64,000 nucleotides of DNA from Pseudomonadota bacterium (GTDB taxonomy: Bacteria; Pseudomonadota; Alphaproteobacteria; Sphingomonadales; Sphingomonadaceae): NCBI GenBank assembly GCA_023458055.1, contig JAEXAW010000034.1:80675-144674 (forward strand), read 5' to 3'. The notes below the pieces were generated by a model, which had not been told where the DNA came from, made no database searches, and saw only the letters and a list, made by a program, of their open reading frames with translations. Of this stretch, positions 25,401-33,124 are shown piece after piece; position 1 is the stretch's first letter, and every line of letters begins with the position of its first letter. The position numbers were made by a program, and so were the translations under genes.

Positions 25401-25590
25401 CCGGGTCGCGGATTTCGAGCGCGGCACCGACCAGATCGATTTGAGCTACTATGGGTTCACGTTTGAAGGGCTCAAAACCCTGTTTGTGCAGGAAGGCGAT
25501 GTCGGCAGCATTCACCTGTCAAACGGCGATGTTATTTATCTCCACCATGTAACCATGAGCCAGCTTACTGCTGCGGACTTTGTGTTGTAA
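22468..25590 (+). CDS. Serralysin-like zinc metalloprotease with N-terminal PPC-like domains and RTX repeats
   Basis: Large secreted endopeptidase of the M10/serralysin group, 1040 aa, without a cleavable signal peptide. Two PPC-like beta-sandwich domains lie at about residues 10-115 and 125-230 (DHDWFRVDL and DRDVYAISL; each ends in SGTYY-D). The protease domain has the zinc motif HEIGHALGLGH (364-374) and a Met-turn VMSYF (Met400). From about residue 520 onward, RTX nonapeptide blocks alternate with YYVD/VYAT linkers, three of each. The C-terminal 75 residues end in ADFVL, a T1SS-type signal. GAAGGGGAGAAG precedes the ATG. The exporter ABC/MFP genes are not in the window. It probably degrades or remodels extracellular proteins once Ca2+ has folded the beta-rolls. 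Confidence 0.93.
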   Translation: MVDTIPGNSSTTTTLNPSTGVDVVIETNGDHDWFRVDLTAGTTYSFQTWSQTGSNPDSHLRLWQGSTMVAENDDIIYAENTYSLINYTPTTSGTYYIDAGTYGNQTTGTMRLTVATVNNSASDTVGNTVGTATPLAMDGVVTGAINAAGDRDVYAISLVAGQTYFFRTGLTATGDSLDSILTLRDAAGDAIKQNDDAGAGLYSGIRYTATTSGTYYLDVSSYGSGASSTGNFTLTAYRTTPLTVYTNDQIARQLTNDYWGGSSHSFAVTVGGTLTFNVTGLTSAAQTLAREALNLWSDVTGLRFSEVTTAGAQLIFDDAEDGAATKFTFDANGALTASTVNVSLAWLSQNGTSLNSYSFQTFVHEIGHALGLGHAGNYNSSASYGIDAAYANDSWSQTVMSYFSQTENEYLAAMGWTRQFVVTPMVADAIAMTTLYGTNTTTRTGNTTYGFNNNSGRQIYDAATYGALTYAIIDNGGIDTMDYSGFGQNQYIDLRAEAFSNIGGRVGNVSIARGTIIENAVGGAGADTIIGNSAANNLNGGAGNDALDGGDGNDTLVGGLGDDTVIGGAGLDTMMGGVGNDTYYVDNSGDAVVENAGEGIDMIYATANFASTGNIETIALMGVAAINAQGDNLDNVLIGNAASNTIRGMGGNDTIYGGDGADILYGDDGGDMLIGGNGDDAFAGGLGNDAIDGGSGNDSIAGNEGDDVLIGGAGIDLMTGGSGNDVFYVDHSGDAALENAGEGIDTVYSTANFSLTDHVETLALMGSAANGSGNAQDNTIIGNGGANVLHGMGGNDTVYGGDGDDVIYGDDGSDMLIGGSGADAFSGGLGDDAIDGGDGNDSIAGNEGNDILIGGAGADLMAGGAGNDTYYIDNGADQIVEYGGEGTDTVYATVDWTLADNIEVLALMGGVAVTGSGNSLDNTIIGNGLNNILFGHGGNDTIFGGDGADIILGGAGNDMLYGNAGADRFVFQPGSNIDRVADFERGTDQIDLSYYGFTFEGLKTLFVQEGDVGSIHLSNGDVIYLHHVTMSQLTAADFVL

Positions 25591-25655
25591 GATCAGGTTC
25601 AGGTCCGTCGCACCAAAACGGGCTGCAGAGATGTTGCCGGAGGAGACGACACGGC

Positions 25656-27032
25656 GTGGAAGACGAGGTTAAAATATCGCGCCGTTGGTCGTTGGGTCTT
25701 CTTGCGCTGTTGGCCGGCGGAGCGGGTACTAAAGCGGCTGCGCAAGAGCGAAGTACGAATTCGTCGGCGCCCTCTGGTAAACGCGGCGGTCCGGTATCGG
25801 TCGCAGATTTCGGCGCTATCGGTGATGGGGTCGCTGATGATACGGCGGCAATCGAACGCGCTCGCCGGAGCGGAGCGGGGGCGTTGCGCTTTCCGACTGG
25901 GCGCTACCGGGTTCGTGGTATTGTGATCGACCCGAGCGATAATGTGAATGCACTTGAATTTGAGCCGGGCGGTCAAATTTTGGTGATCGCCGGACGTAAT
26001 GCCATCGGGGTCGACATTCAAAAGCCGAATGTGACGGTTACCGGGGCGTTGGAGTTAATTAGCCTCGGCTCGCTCGGCGATGGTCTGGAAATGGTTGGCC
26101 TTCGCCATGGCACACCGAACGCCGGACAATCCTATCTTCAGGTTGCATCCCTCCTGCACCGTAATTTTAGCGGGCATGGTGTTTTGAGCTGGGGCCCGGT
26201 CTACCTCCAGCTTGATCGCGTGGTGGGCTTCGGAAGCCGTTATGGTGTAACCTTTGAACGACTAACGGGCGGGAAGGGGCGGGGCAACGGCGCGACGGTT
26301 GCGATGATCGGTAGCAGCTATCATACGGGATGCACACGCGGGATTTATGCAAATGGCGCGGGATGGATCGAACTGCGTAACGCCGTTTTCGAATATTGCG
26401 GCGCGACCGGAGGAGGCAATGATGCAGCGCTGCATCTGGTCAAAAGCAGCGGTGTGTTTTCGAACCTTTATGGCGAAGAGAATTATCGAAATTTCTATAG
26501 TGAAGATTCTTCGATACAATGGTTGGGCGGGACGATGCTGGCCGCCAAAAAGCCTGACATCCAGAAATATGCGAATATGGATCATGCCCTGCGCGGCAAT
26601 GTCGTAACGCAGGGAAACAGGCTGTCGGCCCGCTATATCGGACCCGACAAACTGGGGGGATTCGACCTTCAGATGGGTGACATCACCGTTCCGGTCGGAG
26701 GCGGGGCAACGCGGCTGGGGTTAATTTCGAGCGAAACAATCCGGGGACAGGCGCGCTCTGGCCAATGGACCAACGTCAAGACGCTGGAAGGGCAGACAGG
26801 GAGCGGCGACCACCGGATGACTTATCATTATGCTATTTATGCAGGTCTGGCCGATCTTACCACCGGCTATGATAGCGGCGCTATCTTTAACGGTCAGATT
26901 TACAGTCATTCCGGGCGGAATCCGGAATGGTTGCGCTTGACGGGCAATACGCTCGAAATACGAATTTCTTCGCGCCAATATGGGTTGCAATATGGCTGTC
27001 ACCTTGAAGTCATCAACCAAATCGGCAGCTGA
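25656..27032 (+). CDS. Tat-type exported right-handed beta-helix protein (pectate lyase-like)
   Basis: Probable polysaccharide-acting or tailspike-like protein, 458 aa. The N-terminus SRRWSLGLLALLAGGAG followed by AAAQ has a twin-arginine pattern and a cleavage site. The mature part opens with VSVADFGAIGDGVADDTAAIERA, the typical start of the pectate-lyase/GH28-like beta-helix superfamily, and continues with repetitive short beta segments to about residue 300, then a C-terminal beta domain. No catalytic residues can be assigned with confidence. GTG start with GGAGGAG ten bases upstream. It lies 65 bases after the RTX protease and just before the polysaccharide genes, so an EPS lyase, hydrolase or binding protein is plausible. 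Confidence 0.75.
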   Translation: MEDEVKISRRWSLGLLALLAGGAGTKAAAQERSTNSSAPSGKRGGPVSVADFGAIGDGVADDTAAIERARRSGAGALRFPTGRYRVRGIVIDPSDNVNALEFEPGGQILVIAGRNAIGVDIQKPNVTVTGALELISLGSLGDGLEMVGLRHGTPNAGQSYLQVASLLHRNFSGHGVLSWGPVYLQLDRVVGFGSRYGVTFERLTGGKGRGNGATVAMIGSSYHTGCTRGIYANGAGWIELRNAVFEYCGATGGGNDAALHLVKSSGVFSNLYGEENYRNFYSEDSSIQWLGGTMLAAKKPDIQKYANMDHALRGNVVTQGNRLSARYIGPDKLGGFDLQMGDITVPVGGGATRLGLISSETIRGQARSGQWTNVKTLEGQTGSGDHRMTYHYAIYAGLADLTTGYDSGAIFNGQIYSHSGRNPEWLRLTGNTLEIRISSRQYGLQYGCHLEVINQIGS

Positions 27033-27039
27033 TTGGATA

Positions 27040-27054
27040 CAATGATTATCATTG
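27040..27054. promoter_or_regulatory. Fur-box-like palindrome before the polysaccharide locus
   Basis: CAATGATTATCATTG is a 15-bp palindrome around a central base whose inner 13 bases equal the core of the classical Fur consensus on the reverse strand. It lies 94 bases before the TTG start of the dehydratase gene, a sensible operator position. Binding by the Fur encoded at 6.6 kb is inferred. Confidence 0.5.
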
Positions 27055-27147
27055 GTTATTGGCAGTAGCGCTTCAATCCACTAGATGCGCACCGGCGCGT
27101 GCAGGTGTAATCGCTCCGCCGCCGCCATGCCTTGAGGGGTTAATCCG

Positions 27148-29058
27148 TTGAAACGCTTGCTTGTTTTTCTTTCAAACTTGCTGACTCTGGACCGCGCGCA
27201 AAAATATGCGCTGGTCCTGATGGTCGACCTCGTCCTTTGTGGCGTTGCGACTTGGGCCGCTTTTTCGCTGCGACTAAGTGCATTCCTCAATTGGAATCAA
27301 CCGATGGTTCTGGCGACGTTGATCACAATGGCGCTTTGGACCTTCATCGCCAATGTGACAGGGGCGTATAAAGCGGTTTTTCGGTATTTCGGCGGCGGCA
27401 TGATGGTCGTATTGGCGCGCAGCGTTGCTGTTTACACCGTCCCGATGATCCTCATCTTCATGATCGTCACCGTGGCCGGTGTGCCAAGAACGATCAGTCT
27501 TATTCAGCCGATGGTGTTTTTCCTGCTGCTCGTCCTGACACGGTATCTGGCTCGCTATCTTCTGGTCGATGTGCTGACACAGTCATCCTACCGGGGCAAT
27601 GTTCGCAATGTTTTGATCTACGGCGCATCGACCGCCGGCCAGCGGCTAGCTTCTTCGGTGCGACTGCAGCCCAGCATGCGCCTACGCGGTTTTGTTGATG
27701 ATGATGCCAAGCTCCATGGCAAAGCGGTGGACGGGACATCTATCTATCATGCAAGCCAGCTTTCGAGCGTGATCGAAGATCTGGGTATTACCGATATCTT
27801 GTTGGCTATGCCTGCACATGATCGTGCGGCTCGCAATCAACTCATTTCTTCGCTCGAAGAATATAATGTCCATGTCAAGATTTTGCCCGACATTGGGCAG
27901 GTCATGCGCGGTGATGTCTCGATTAGCGATTTGCGCGAACTCAATGTTGAGGATTTGCTTGATAGGGACACGGTCCCACCCGACATGGCCCTGATGGAGA
28001 AAACCATCCGGGGTAAAACCGTCATGGTATCCGGCGCAGGCGGATCAATCGGCAGCGAATTGTGCAGGCAAATAGTCAAGCTTGGCCCGGCCCGATTGAT
28101 CTTGTTCGAACTCAATGAATTTGGGTTATATTCGATCGAGAAAGAGATGATCGTACAGTCCGCGCAAATGGAAACAGCGGTCAAGATCGTTGCGATTTTG
28201 GGCAATTTGACGGACGACGGTTTGGTCCGCTCGACGCTTGCCGCTTATTCGGTGGACACCATCTTCCATGCGGCGGCTTATAAGCATGTGCCGCTGGTTG
28301 AAGCAAATCCGCTGCAAGGCATTGGCAATAACGTGCTGGCGACCCGAAGTGTTGCTAAAGCAGCACTCGATCATGGCGTTGATCATTTTATTCTAATCAG
28401 TACCGATAAAGCGGTGCGTCCGACCAATATTATGGGTGCCAGCAAACGCATCTGTGAGCTCATTCTGCAGGCTTATGCTAACGAGCATCCGGACAGCAAA
28501 TTTGCGATGGTGCGTTTCGGCAATGTGTTGGGTTCGAGCGGATCGGTTGTCCCGCAGTTTGAACGGCAAATCCGGGCAGGGGGCCCGGTGACACTTACGC
28601 ATCGCGACATCACCCGTTATTTCATGACCATTCCCGAAGCGGCCCAACTCGTTATTCAGGCAGGGGCTATGGCCGAGGGCGGTGAAGTCTATGTTCTCGA
28701 CATGGGTAAATCGGTAAAGATTATCGATCTTGCAAAAGCCATGATCCGGCTGTCGGGGTTGACGATCCGTGACATGCAAAATCCGCACGGCGACATCGAA
28801 ATCCAAGAAATCGGCCTGCGCCCGGGAGAAAAGCTTTACGAGGAACTTCTCATCGGTGACAACCCGCAAGGCACGGCGCATCCGGGCGTCATGATGGCGA
28901 ATGAGAAATTTCTGCCGCTGGCCGAACTGGATCTCATTCTTGATCGCATGATCAACAACATTTCGGTACGCGATCTTGATGCGGTTATCGCCGATCTCAG
29001 GATATTGGTGCCCGAATATGAAAAAGAACAGATTCCGGAAAGTCCTGTAGAGGTCTGA
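27148..29058 (+). CDS. Membrane NDP-sugar 4,6-dehydratase (WbpM/CapD/PglF type)
   Basis: Converts UDP-HexNAc to a 4-keto-6-deoxy sugar, the entry to QuiNAc, FucNAc or bacillosamine. Four N-terminal membrane helices (about residues 15-130) are followed by a CoA-binding-like Rossmann domain (about 145-270) and the SDR catalytic domain with GAGGSIGSELC (296 onward), ISTDKAVRPTNIMGASKR (with Met replacing the usual Tyr, as in WbpM/PglF) and a C-terminal substrate region. The length of 636 aa is typical. The TTG start is supported by GAGGGG eight bases upstream, and no other start occurs before residue 25. First gene of a colinear polysaccharide locus. Confidence 0.93.
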   Translation: MKRLLVFLSNLLTLDRAQKYALVLMVDLVLCGVATWAAFSLRLSAFLNWNQPMVLATLITMALWTFIANVTGAYKAVFRYFGGGMMVVLARSVAVYTVPMILIFMIVTVAGVPRTISLIQPMVFFLLLVLTRYLARYLLVDVLTQSSYRGNVRNVLIYGASTAGQRLASSVRLQPSMRLRGFVDDDAKLHGKAVDGTSIYHASQLSSVIEDLGITDILLAMPAHDRAARNQLISSLEEYNVHVKILPDIGQVMRGDVSISDLRELNVEDLLDRDTVPPDMALMEKTIRGKTVMVSGAGGSIGSELCRQIVKLGPARLILFELNEFGLYSIEKEMIVQSAQMETAVKIVAILGNLTDDGLVRSTLAAYSVDTIFHAAAYKHVPLVEANPLQGIGNNVLATRSVAKAALDHGVDHFILISTDKAVRPTNIMGASKRICELILQAYANEHPDSKFAMVRFGNVLGSSGSVVPQFERQIRAGGPVTLTHRDITRYFMTIPEAAQLVIQAGAMAEGGEVYVLDMGKSVKIIDLAKAMIRLSGLTIRDMQNPHGDIEIQEIGLRPGEKLYEELLIGDNPQGTAHPGVMMANEKFLPLAELDLILDRMINNISVRDLDAVIADLRILVPEYEKEQIPESPVEV

Positions 29059-29098
29059 TAGGCCTGTTCAAAGTCCCTCCTCTTCAAAGCGGTATTTT

Positions 29099-29641
29099 AT
29101 GCAGATTATTGAAACTTCAATTCCGGGCGTGTTGATCTTTGAACCGAAGGTGTTTGGCGACGATCGCGGCTTCTTTCTGGAAACATGGAATGATCAGTGC
29201 GCAGCGGCAATTGGCCGCGAACATCATTTTGTGCAGGACAATCATAGTCGCTCGACGCGTGGTGTGTTGCGGGGATTGCATTTCCAGAATCCGAACGCTC
29301 AAGGCAAGTTGGTGCGGGTTTCGCGTGGTAAAGTTTGGGACGTTGCCGTGGATATTCGCGCGGGGTCGGCGACCCTTGGCCATTGGGTCGGTGTAGAACT
29401 TTCGGAAAGCAATAAGCGGATGCTCTGGATCCCCCCCGGTTTTGCTCACGGTTTTCTTTGCCTCGAGGATCAAAGCGACTTTTTGTACAAATGTACGGCA
29501 CCTTATGATGCTTCGGCCGATAATTCGATGGCGTGGAATGATCCCACGCTTGCCATTGATTGGCCGCTTGATGGCATTACGCCAGAATTGTCTGCCAAAG
29601 ACCAAGCGGCAAAGCCGTTTGAGCCGGTGCATTTTTCATGA
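29099..29641 (+). CDS. rfbC: dTDP-4-dehydrorhamnose 3,5-epimerase
   Basis: Third step of dTDP-L-rhamnose synthesis. The cupin fold is marked by the FEPKVFGDDRGFFLETW opening, VQDNHSRSTRGVLRGLHFQ (catalytic His), GKVWDVAVDIR and the PPGFAHGF block; the catalytic Tyr region is FLYKCTAPYD. The length of 180 aa is normal. Its stop overlaps the rfbD start (ATGA), so the rhamnose genes are translationally coupled. Confidence 0.96.
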   Translation: MQIIETSIPGVLIFEPKVFGDDRGFFLETWNDQCAAAIGREHHFVQDNHSRSTRGVLRGLHFQNPNAQGKLVRVSRGKVWDVAVDIRAGSATLGHWVGVELSESNKRMLWIPPGFAHGFLCLEDQSDFLYKCTAPYDASADNSMAWNDPTLAIDWPLDGITPELSAKDQAAKPFEPVHFS

Positions 29642-30495
29642 AAATATTAATTACCGGCCGTAACGGCCAGCTGGGACGGGCGCTCGCAGAGTCTGCGCCA
29701 TCCGGCTACGAATTGATTTTGACCGATCGCGCGACGATCGATTTGTCGCAACCCGGACAAATTGCTGATCGGGTTGAATCGATCCAGCCTGACGTTATCA
29801 TCAATGCGGGAGCTTACACTGCCGTTGATCGCGCCGAGGATGAGCGGGACCTCGCTGCGCGTGTGAATACCGACGCGGTCGAAGCGCTCTCCAGAGCTGC
29901 CGGGCATGTGCAAGCCCGTCTGCTTCAGGTTTCAACCGATTTCGTGTTTGACGGAACGTGCAATCGCCCGCATCCGGTTTATGCCGAGACTACCCCACTC
30001 AGCGTTTATGGCCTTACCAAGCGAGACGGAGAGCTAGCCGCCGGTCCCGATGCGATTATAGTTCGGACGGCTTGGGTCTATGCGTCGGAAGGACATAATT
30101 TTGTCCGGACCATGCTACGGCTGATGGCGGAGCGTCCGGAAGTGCGTATCGTGTCTGACCAGATCAGTTCGCCAACCTATGCGCCTGACCTCGCGAAGGC
30201 GCTCTGGAAACTGGCCGCCATCGACGAACCGGGAATATATCATTTTACCAATGCTGGATATGCGAGTTGGTATGATTTTGCAGTAGCCATCGGTGAAGAG
30301 GCGGTCGCAATCGGGCTATTGCCACAAATGCCGCAGATCATACCGATTTCAACGGAAGATTATCCAACACCGGCAAAGCGACCGCATTTTTCCGCGTTAG
30401 ATTGTTCACAAACCTATAAAAAACTGGGCTATATCCCTCCCCATTGGCGCGTTTCCCTGCGTCAAATGCTTAAGGAAGTTAAAGCAAATGGCTAA
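29638..30495 (+). CDS. rfbD: dTDP-4-dehydrorhamnose reductase
   Basis: Last step of dTDP-L-rhamnose synthesis, NADPH-dependent. The N-terminal TGRNGQLGRAL Rossmann motif, INAGAYTAVDRAEDE, STDFVFDG and the YGLTKRDGE catalytic YxxxK are all present; the C-terminal region includes RPHFSALDC. The length of 285 aa is normal. It overlaps rfbC upstream by four bases and rfbB downstream by eight. Confidence 0.96.
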   Translation: MKILITGRNGQLGRALAESAPSGYELILTDRATIDLSQPGQIADRVESIQPDVIINAGAYTAVDRAEDERDLAARVNTDAVEALSRAAGHVQARLLQVSTDFVFDGTCNRPHPVYAETTPLSVYGLTKRDGELAAGPDAIIVRTAWVYASEGHNFVRTMLRLMAERPEVRIVSDQISSPTYAPDLAKALWKLAAIDEPGIYHFTNAGYASWYDFAVAIGEEAVAIGLLPQMPQIIPISTEDYPTPAKRPHFSALDCSQTYKKLGYIPPHWRVSLRQMLKEVKANG

Positions 30496-31552
30496 TCTGT
30501 TCGTCACCGGCGGCGCCGGTTTCATCGGCACCAATTTCGTCCGTTATTGGAAGGAACGGCAACCCGAAGATACGGTTATTGTTTATGATGCGCTGACCTA
30601 TGCAGGCAATGCAGGCAATCTCGACGGGGTAGATGCAGACCTAGTCGTTGGTGACATTTGTGACACGGACAAGGTTCTCGGCATTCTCAACGACCGTGCA
30701 ATTGACACGATTGTTCACTTCGCGGCGGAAAGCCATGTTGACCGTTCGATCAGCGGTCCTGACGCATTTGTTACAACCAATGTTATCGGTACGCACAGCC
30801 TGCTCAAGGCTGCGAAAACTGCGTGGCTCGATAAGGGCAGCGGGCGACCGCACCGTTTTCATCATGTTTCGACAGATGAAGTTTATGGGTCGCTGGGGCC
30901 TAACGATCCGCCGTTCCACGAAAAGTCGGTGTATGAACCCAATTCGCCTTATTCGGCGTCCAAAGCCGGAAGCGATCACCTCGTGCGCGCCTATCACCAT
31001 ACTTATGGCCTGGAAGTCACGACGAGCAATTGCTCGAATAATTATGGTCCCTACCAATTTCCTGAAAAGCTCATCCCGCTCTTCGTGATCAATACGCTCA
31101 CTGGTAAGAATTTGCCGGTGTATGGTGACGGTCAGAATGTTCGTGATTGGCTTCATGTCGAGGATCATTGTCTCGGCATCGACCTGGTACTGAAAAAGGG
31201 CAAGGTCGGTGACAATTATAATATCGGCGGCGGTCAGGAGTTGCCTAATCTGGAGGTTGTGGAAAAAATTTGTGCGGGCGTGGACCGCGCCTTCGCCGAT
31301 GATGTAACCCTCGCGCAACGTTTTCCGGACGCACCTGCCGCACAGGGCAGGGCGTCGAAGGAACTCATCAGCTTTGTTGAGGACCGTAAGGGCCATGACC
31401 GCCGCTACGCTATTGATGAACGCAAGGCGCGTAGCGAACTTGGCTATGAACCGCAGCGCGATTTCCCCGAAGGTTTCCAGCAAACGCTCAATTGGTATCT
31501 GTCCAACGTTGACTGGTGGACCGATTTGTTGAAGCGTCACCAAGCTAATTGA
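30488..31552 (+). CDS. rfbB: dTDP-glucose 4,6-dehydratase
   Basis: Second step of dTDP-L-rhamnose synthesis. The extended SDR motif TGGAGFIGTNFVRYW, ESHVDRSI, HVSTDEVYGSLG (catalytic Asp-Glu) and YSASKAGSDHLV (catalytic Tyr/Lys) are in the expected order, followed by NCSNNYGPYQFPEKLIP. The length of 354 aa is normal. Gene order here is C-D-B; rfbA lies 10 kb further on in the same locus. Confidence 0.97.
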   Translation: MANLFVTGGAGFIGTNFVRYWKERQPEDTVIVYDALTYAGNAGNLDGVDADLVVGDICDTDKVLGILNDRAIDTIVHFAAESHVDRSISGPDAFVTTNVIGTHSLLKAAKTAWLDKGSGRPHRFHHVSTDEVYGSLGPNDPPFHEKSVYEPNSPYSASKAGSDHLVRAYHHTYGLEVTTSNCSNNYGPYQFPEKLIPLFVINTLTGKNLPVYGDGQNVRDWLHVEDHCLGIDLVLKKGKVGDNYNIGGGQELPNLEVVEKICAGVDRAFADDVTLAQRFPDAPAAQGRASKELISFVEDRKGHDRRYAIDERKARSELGYEPQRDFPEGFQQTLNWYLSNVDWWTDLLKRHQAN

Positions 31553-31569
31553 TTTTTCCGGGCGGGTTT

Positions 31570-33036
31570 ATGAAATTTTTGTTCAAATCGGACGCATCAC
31601 GCAAGGAGCGGGCTAATTTTGCGGCCTTCGCTGTGTTTATGCTGCTGCTCTTCTTCATGGGTGGCGGGTCGCGTCCCGATCTGCAGTCTTCAATTCTTCT
31701 TAGGCCAATTGCAGCGCTGTTTGCCATCTACGCCATCGCAATGATGACCCGCGAAAATTTGCAGTTTATTCGTTTTCCGTTGATTATTTTGGGCAGCATC
31801 GCGGTTTGGATGGCGATCCAACTTATCCCGTTGCCACAGTCGATATGGTCGGCCTTGCCGCATCGTCAACTTTATGTGGACATTCAACAGGCGGCGGGTT
31901 TGGGCGAAGTATGGCGACCAATATCGCTTGACCCCGCACGCACATGGAACAGCCTTTATGCAATCATGGTTCCGATTGCCGGCTTGCTGCTATTCAGTCT
32001 GCAACCGCCACGCAGTTATCAGCGTGTCCTTATCGTGATTCTCAGTCTGTCGCTGCTGTCGGCAGCGTGGGGGATTATGCAGATCGCTAGCGGCCCGTCG
32101 GGACCACTTTATCTTTATCGCATTACCAACAACGGCATGCTGGTGGGCCTTTTCGCGAACCGCAACCATCAGGCGCTGTTGCTGGCGATGCTTATCGTTA
32201 TGTTGGCGCATTTCGGTTCACAGCGTAGTGGGGAGGGACATATGATTTCGCCCATGCGGATGTGGTTGTCCGTCCTAGGCTGCATGGTAACCCTGTCTCT
32301 GGTGTTATTGACGGGATCTCGTGCCGGGCTTGCACTTTCAATGGTCGCGATGGTGATTGCGATCGGACTTTTCTATCGCGGGATGGCATTGCAAACTAAC
32401 ACTAACCGTCGTCGCGCCCGTTCAGGGCTGCCGGTTTTGCGCAGCTTGTCGCCTCAGAAACTGATCACCATTGCGCTTGGCGGTGTTGCGGTGTTAATTT
32501 TGGGCATATTCTACTATGCCTCGCGCTCGACAGGGCTTGATCGGTTAGTCGATAATTCCGCCAATTTCGAATTGCGTTCGCAGATCGCGCCGATCCTTAT
32601 CCAGATGGCCCGCGATTTTGCACCTCTCGGGTCAGGATTCGGGTCATTCCAGCATGTTTATCTTCAGTATGAACCGATTGATCTTTTGCGGGTCAATTAT
32701 GTCAATAATGCGCATAACGATATTATGCAGCTGCTCATCGAAGGTGGTCTGCCTGCCCTGTTGATCGCGCTGGGTGGCCTCGGTTATGTCGGCGTTATCC
32801 TGTGGCGTTTATTCCGTGACCGGGCGGCGTTGTGGAGTGGAAGTTGGACACGACTTTCTACCATCATCTTGTGCGTGTCCGTACTGGTGTTTGCCGTTGC
32901 AGGGAGCATATTTGATTATCCGTTGCGTACCCCGACACTTTCGACATTGGTCACAATATATGTAGCAATTCTGGCGGTCATAGCGGCCAATCCCGCACCA
33001 GTTTATGATAGTAGTCGCCAGCGCTTATCTGCTTGA
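31570..33036 (+). CDS. O-antigen ligase/polymerase-like membrane protein (Wzy_C family)
   Basis: Polytopic inner-membrane protein, 488 aa with about 12 hydrophobic helices, that polymerises or ligates lipid-linked glycan units. The diagnostic LTGSRAGLALS segment (about residues 245-255) and the periplasmic region with NNAHNDIMQLLIEGGLPALL near the C-terminus are the Wzy_C hallmarks. I chose the ATG following GGGCGGG; a TTG further upstream overlaps rfbB. The next gene is the export lipoprotein, so a polysaccharide polymerase is more likely than a lipid A ligase. Confidence 0.85.
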   Translation: MKFLFKSDASRKERANFAAFAVFMLLLFFMGGGSRPDLQSSILLRPIAALFAIYAIAMMTRENLQFIRFPLIILGSIAVWMAIQLIPLPQSIWSALPHRQLYVDIQQAAGLGEVWRPISLDPARTWNSLYAIMVPIAGLLLFSLQPPRSYQRVLIVILSLSLLSAAWGIMQIASGPSGPLYLYRITNNGMLVGLFANRNHQALLLAMLIVMLAHFGSQRSGEGHMISPMRMWLSVLGCMVTLSLVLLTGSRAGLALSMVAMVIAIGLFYRGMALQTNTNRRRARSGLPVLRSLSPQKLITIALGGVAVLILGIFYYASRSTGLDRLVDNSANFELRSQIAPILIQMARDFAPLGSGFGSFQHVYLQYEPIDLLRVNYVNNAHNDIMQLLIEGGLPALLIALGGLGYVGVILWRLFRDRAALWSGSWTRLSTIILCVSVLVFAVAGSIFDYPLRTPTLSTLVTIYVAILAVIAANPAPVYDSSRQRLSA

Positions 33037-33076
33037 GAAGACCGTGAGAAGGAAATGGTTTACGCTTTGTCGTGCT

Positions 33077-33090
33077 TGACCTATAGGTCA
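33077..33090. promoter_or_regulatory. Perfect 14-bp palindrome upstream of the export lipoprotein gene
   Basis: TGACCTATAGGTCA is a perfect palindrome in the only sizeable gap of the polysaccharide locus, 34 bases before the wza-like ATG. TTGACC at its left edge could serve as a -35 element. A regulated internal promoter for the export genes is the simplest reading. Confidence 0.45.
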
Positions 33091-33124
33091 GCGAAATTTT
33101 GATTATTTTGGTGGGTCTTCCGCA

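Noticed and set aside
23479..25515. 678-residue open frame on the minus strand opposite the RTX protease
   Set aside because: It is the mirror of GGxGxD repeat DNA, has no family motif and overlaps a gene with clear domains; repeat composition keeps the antisense frame open.
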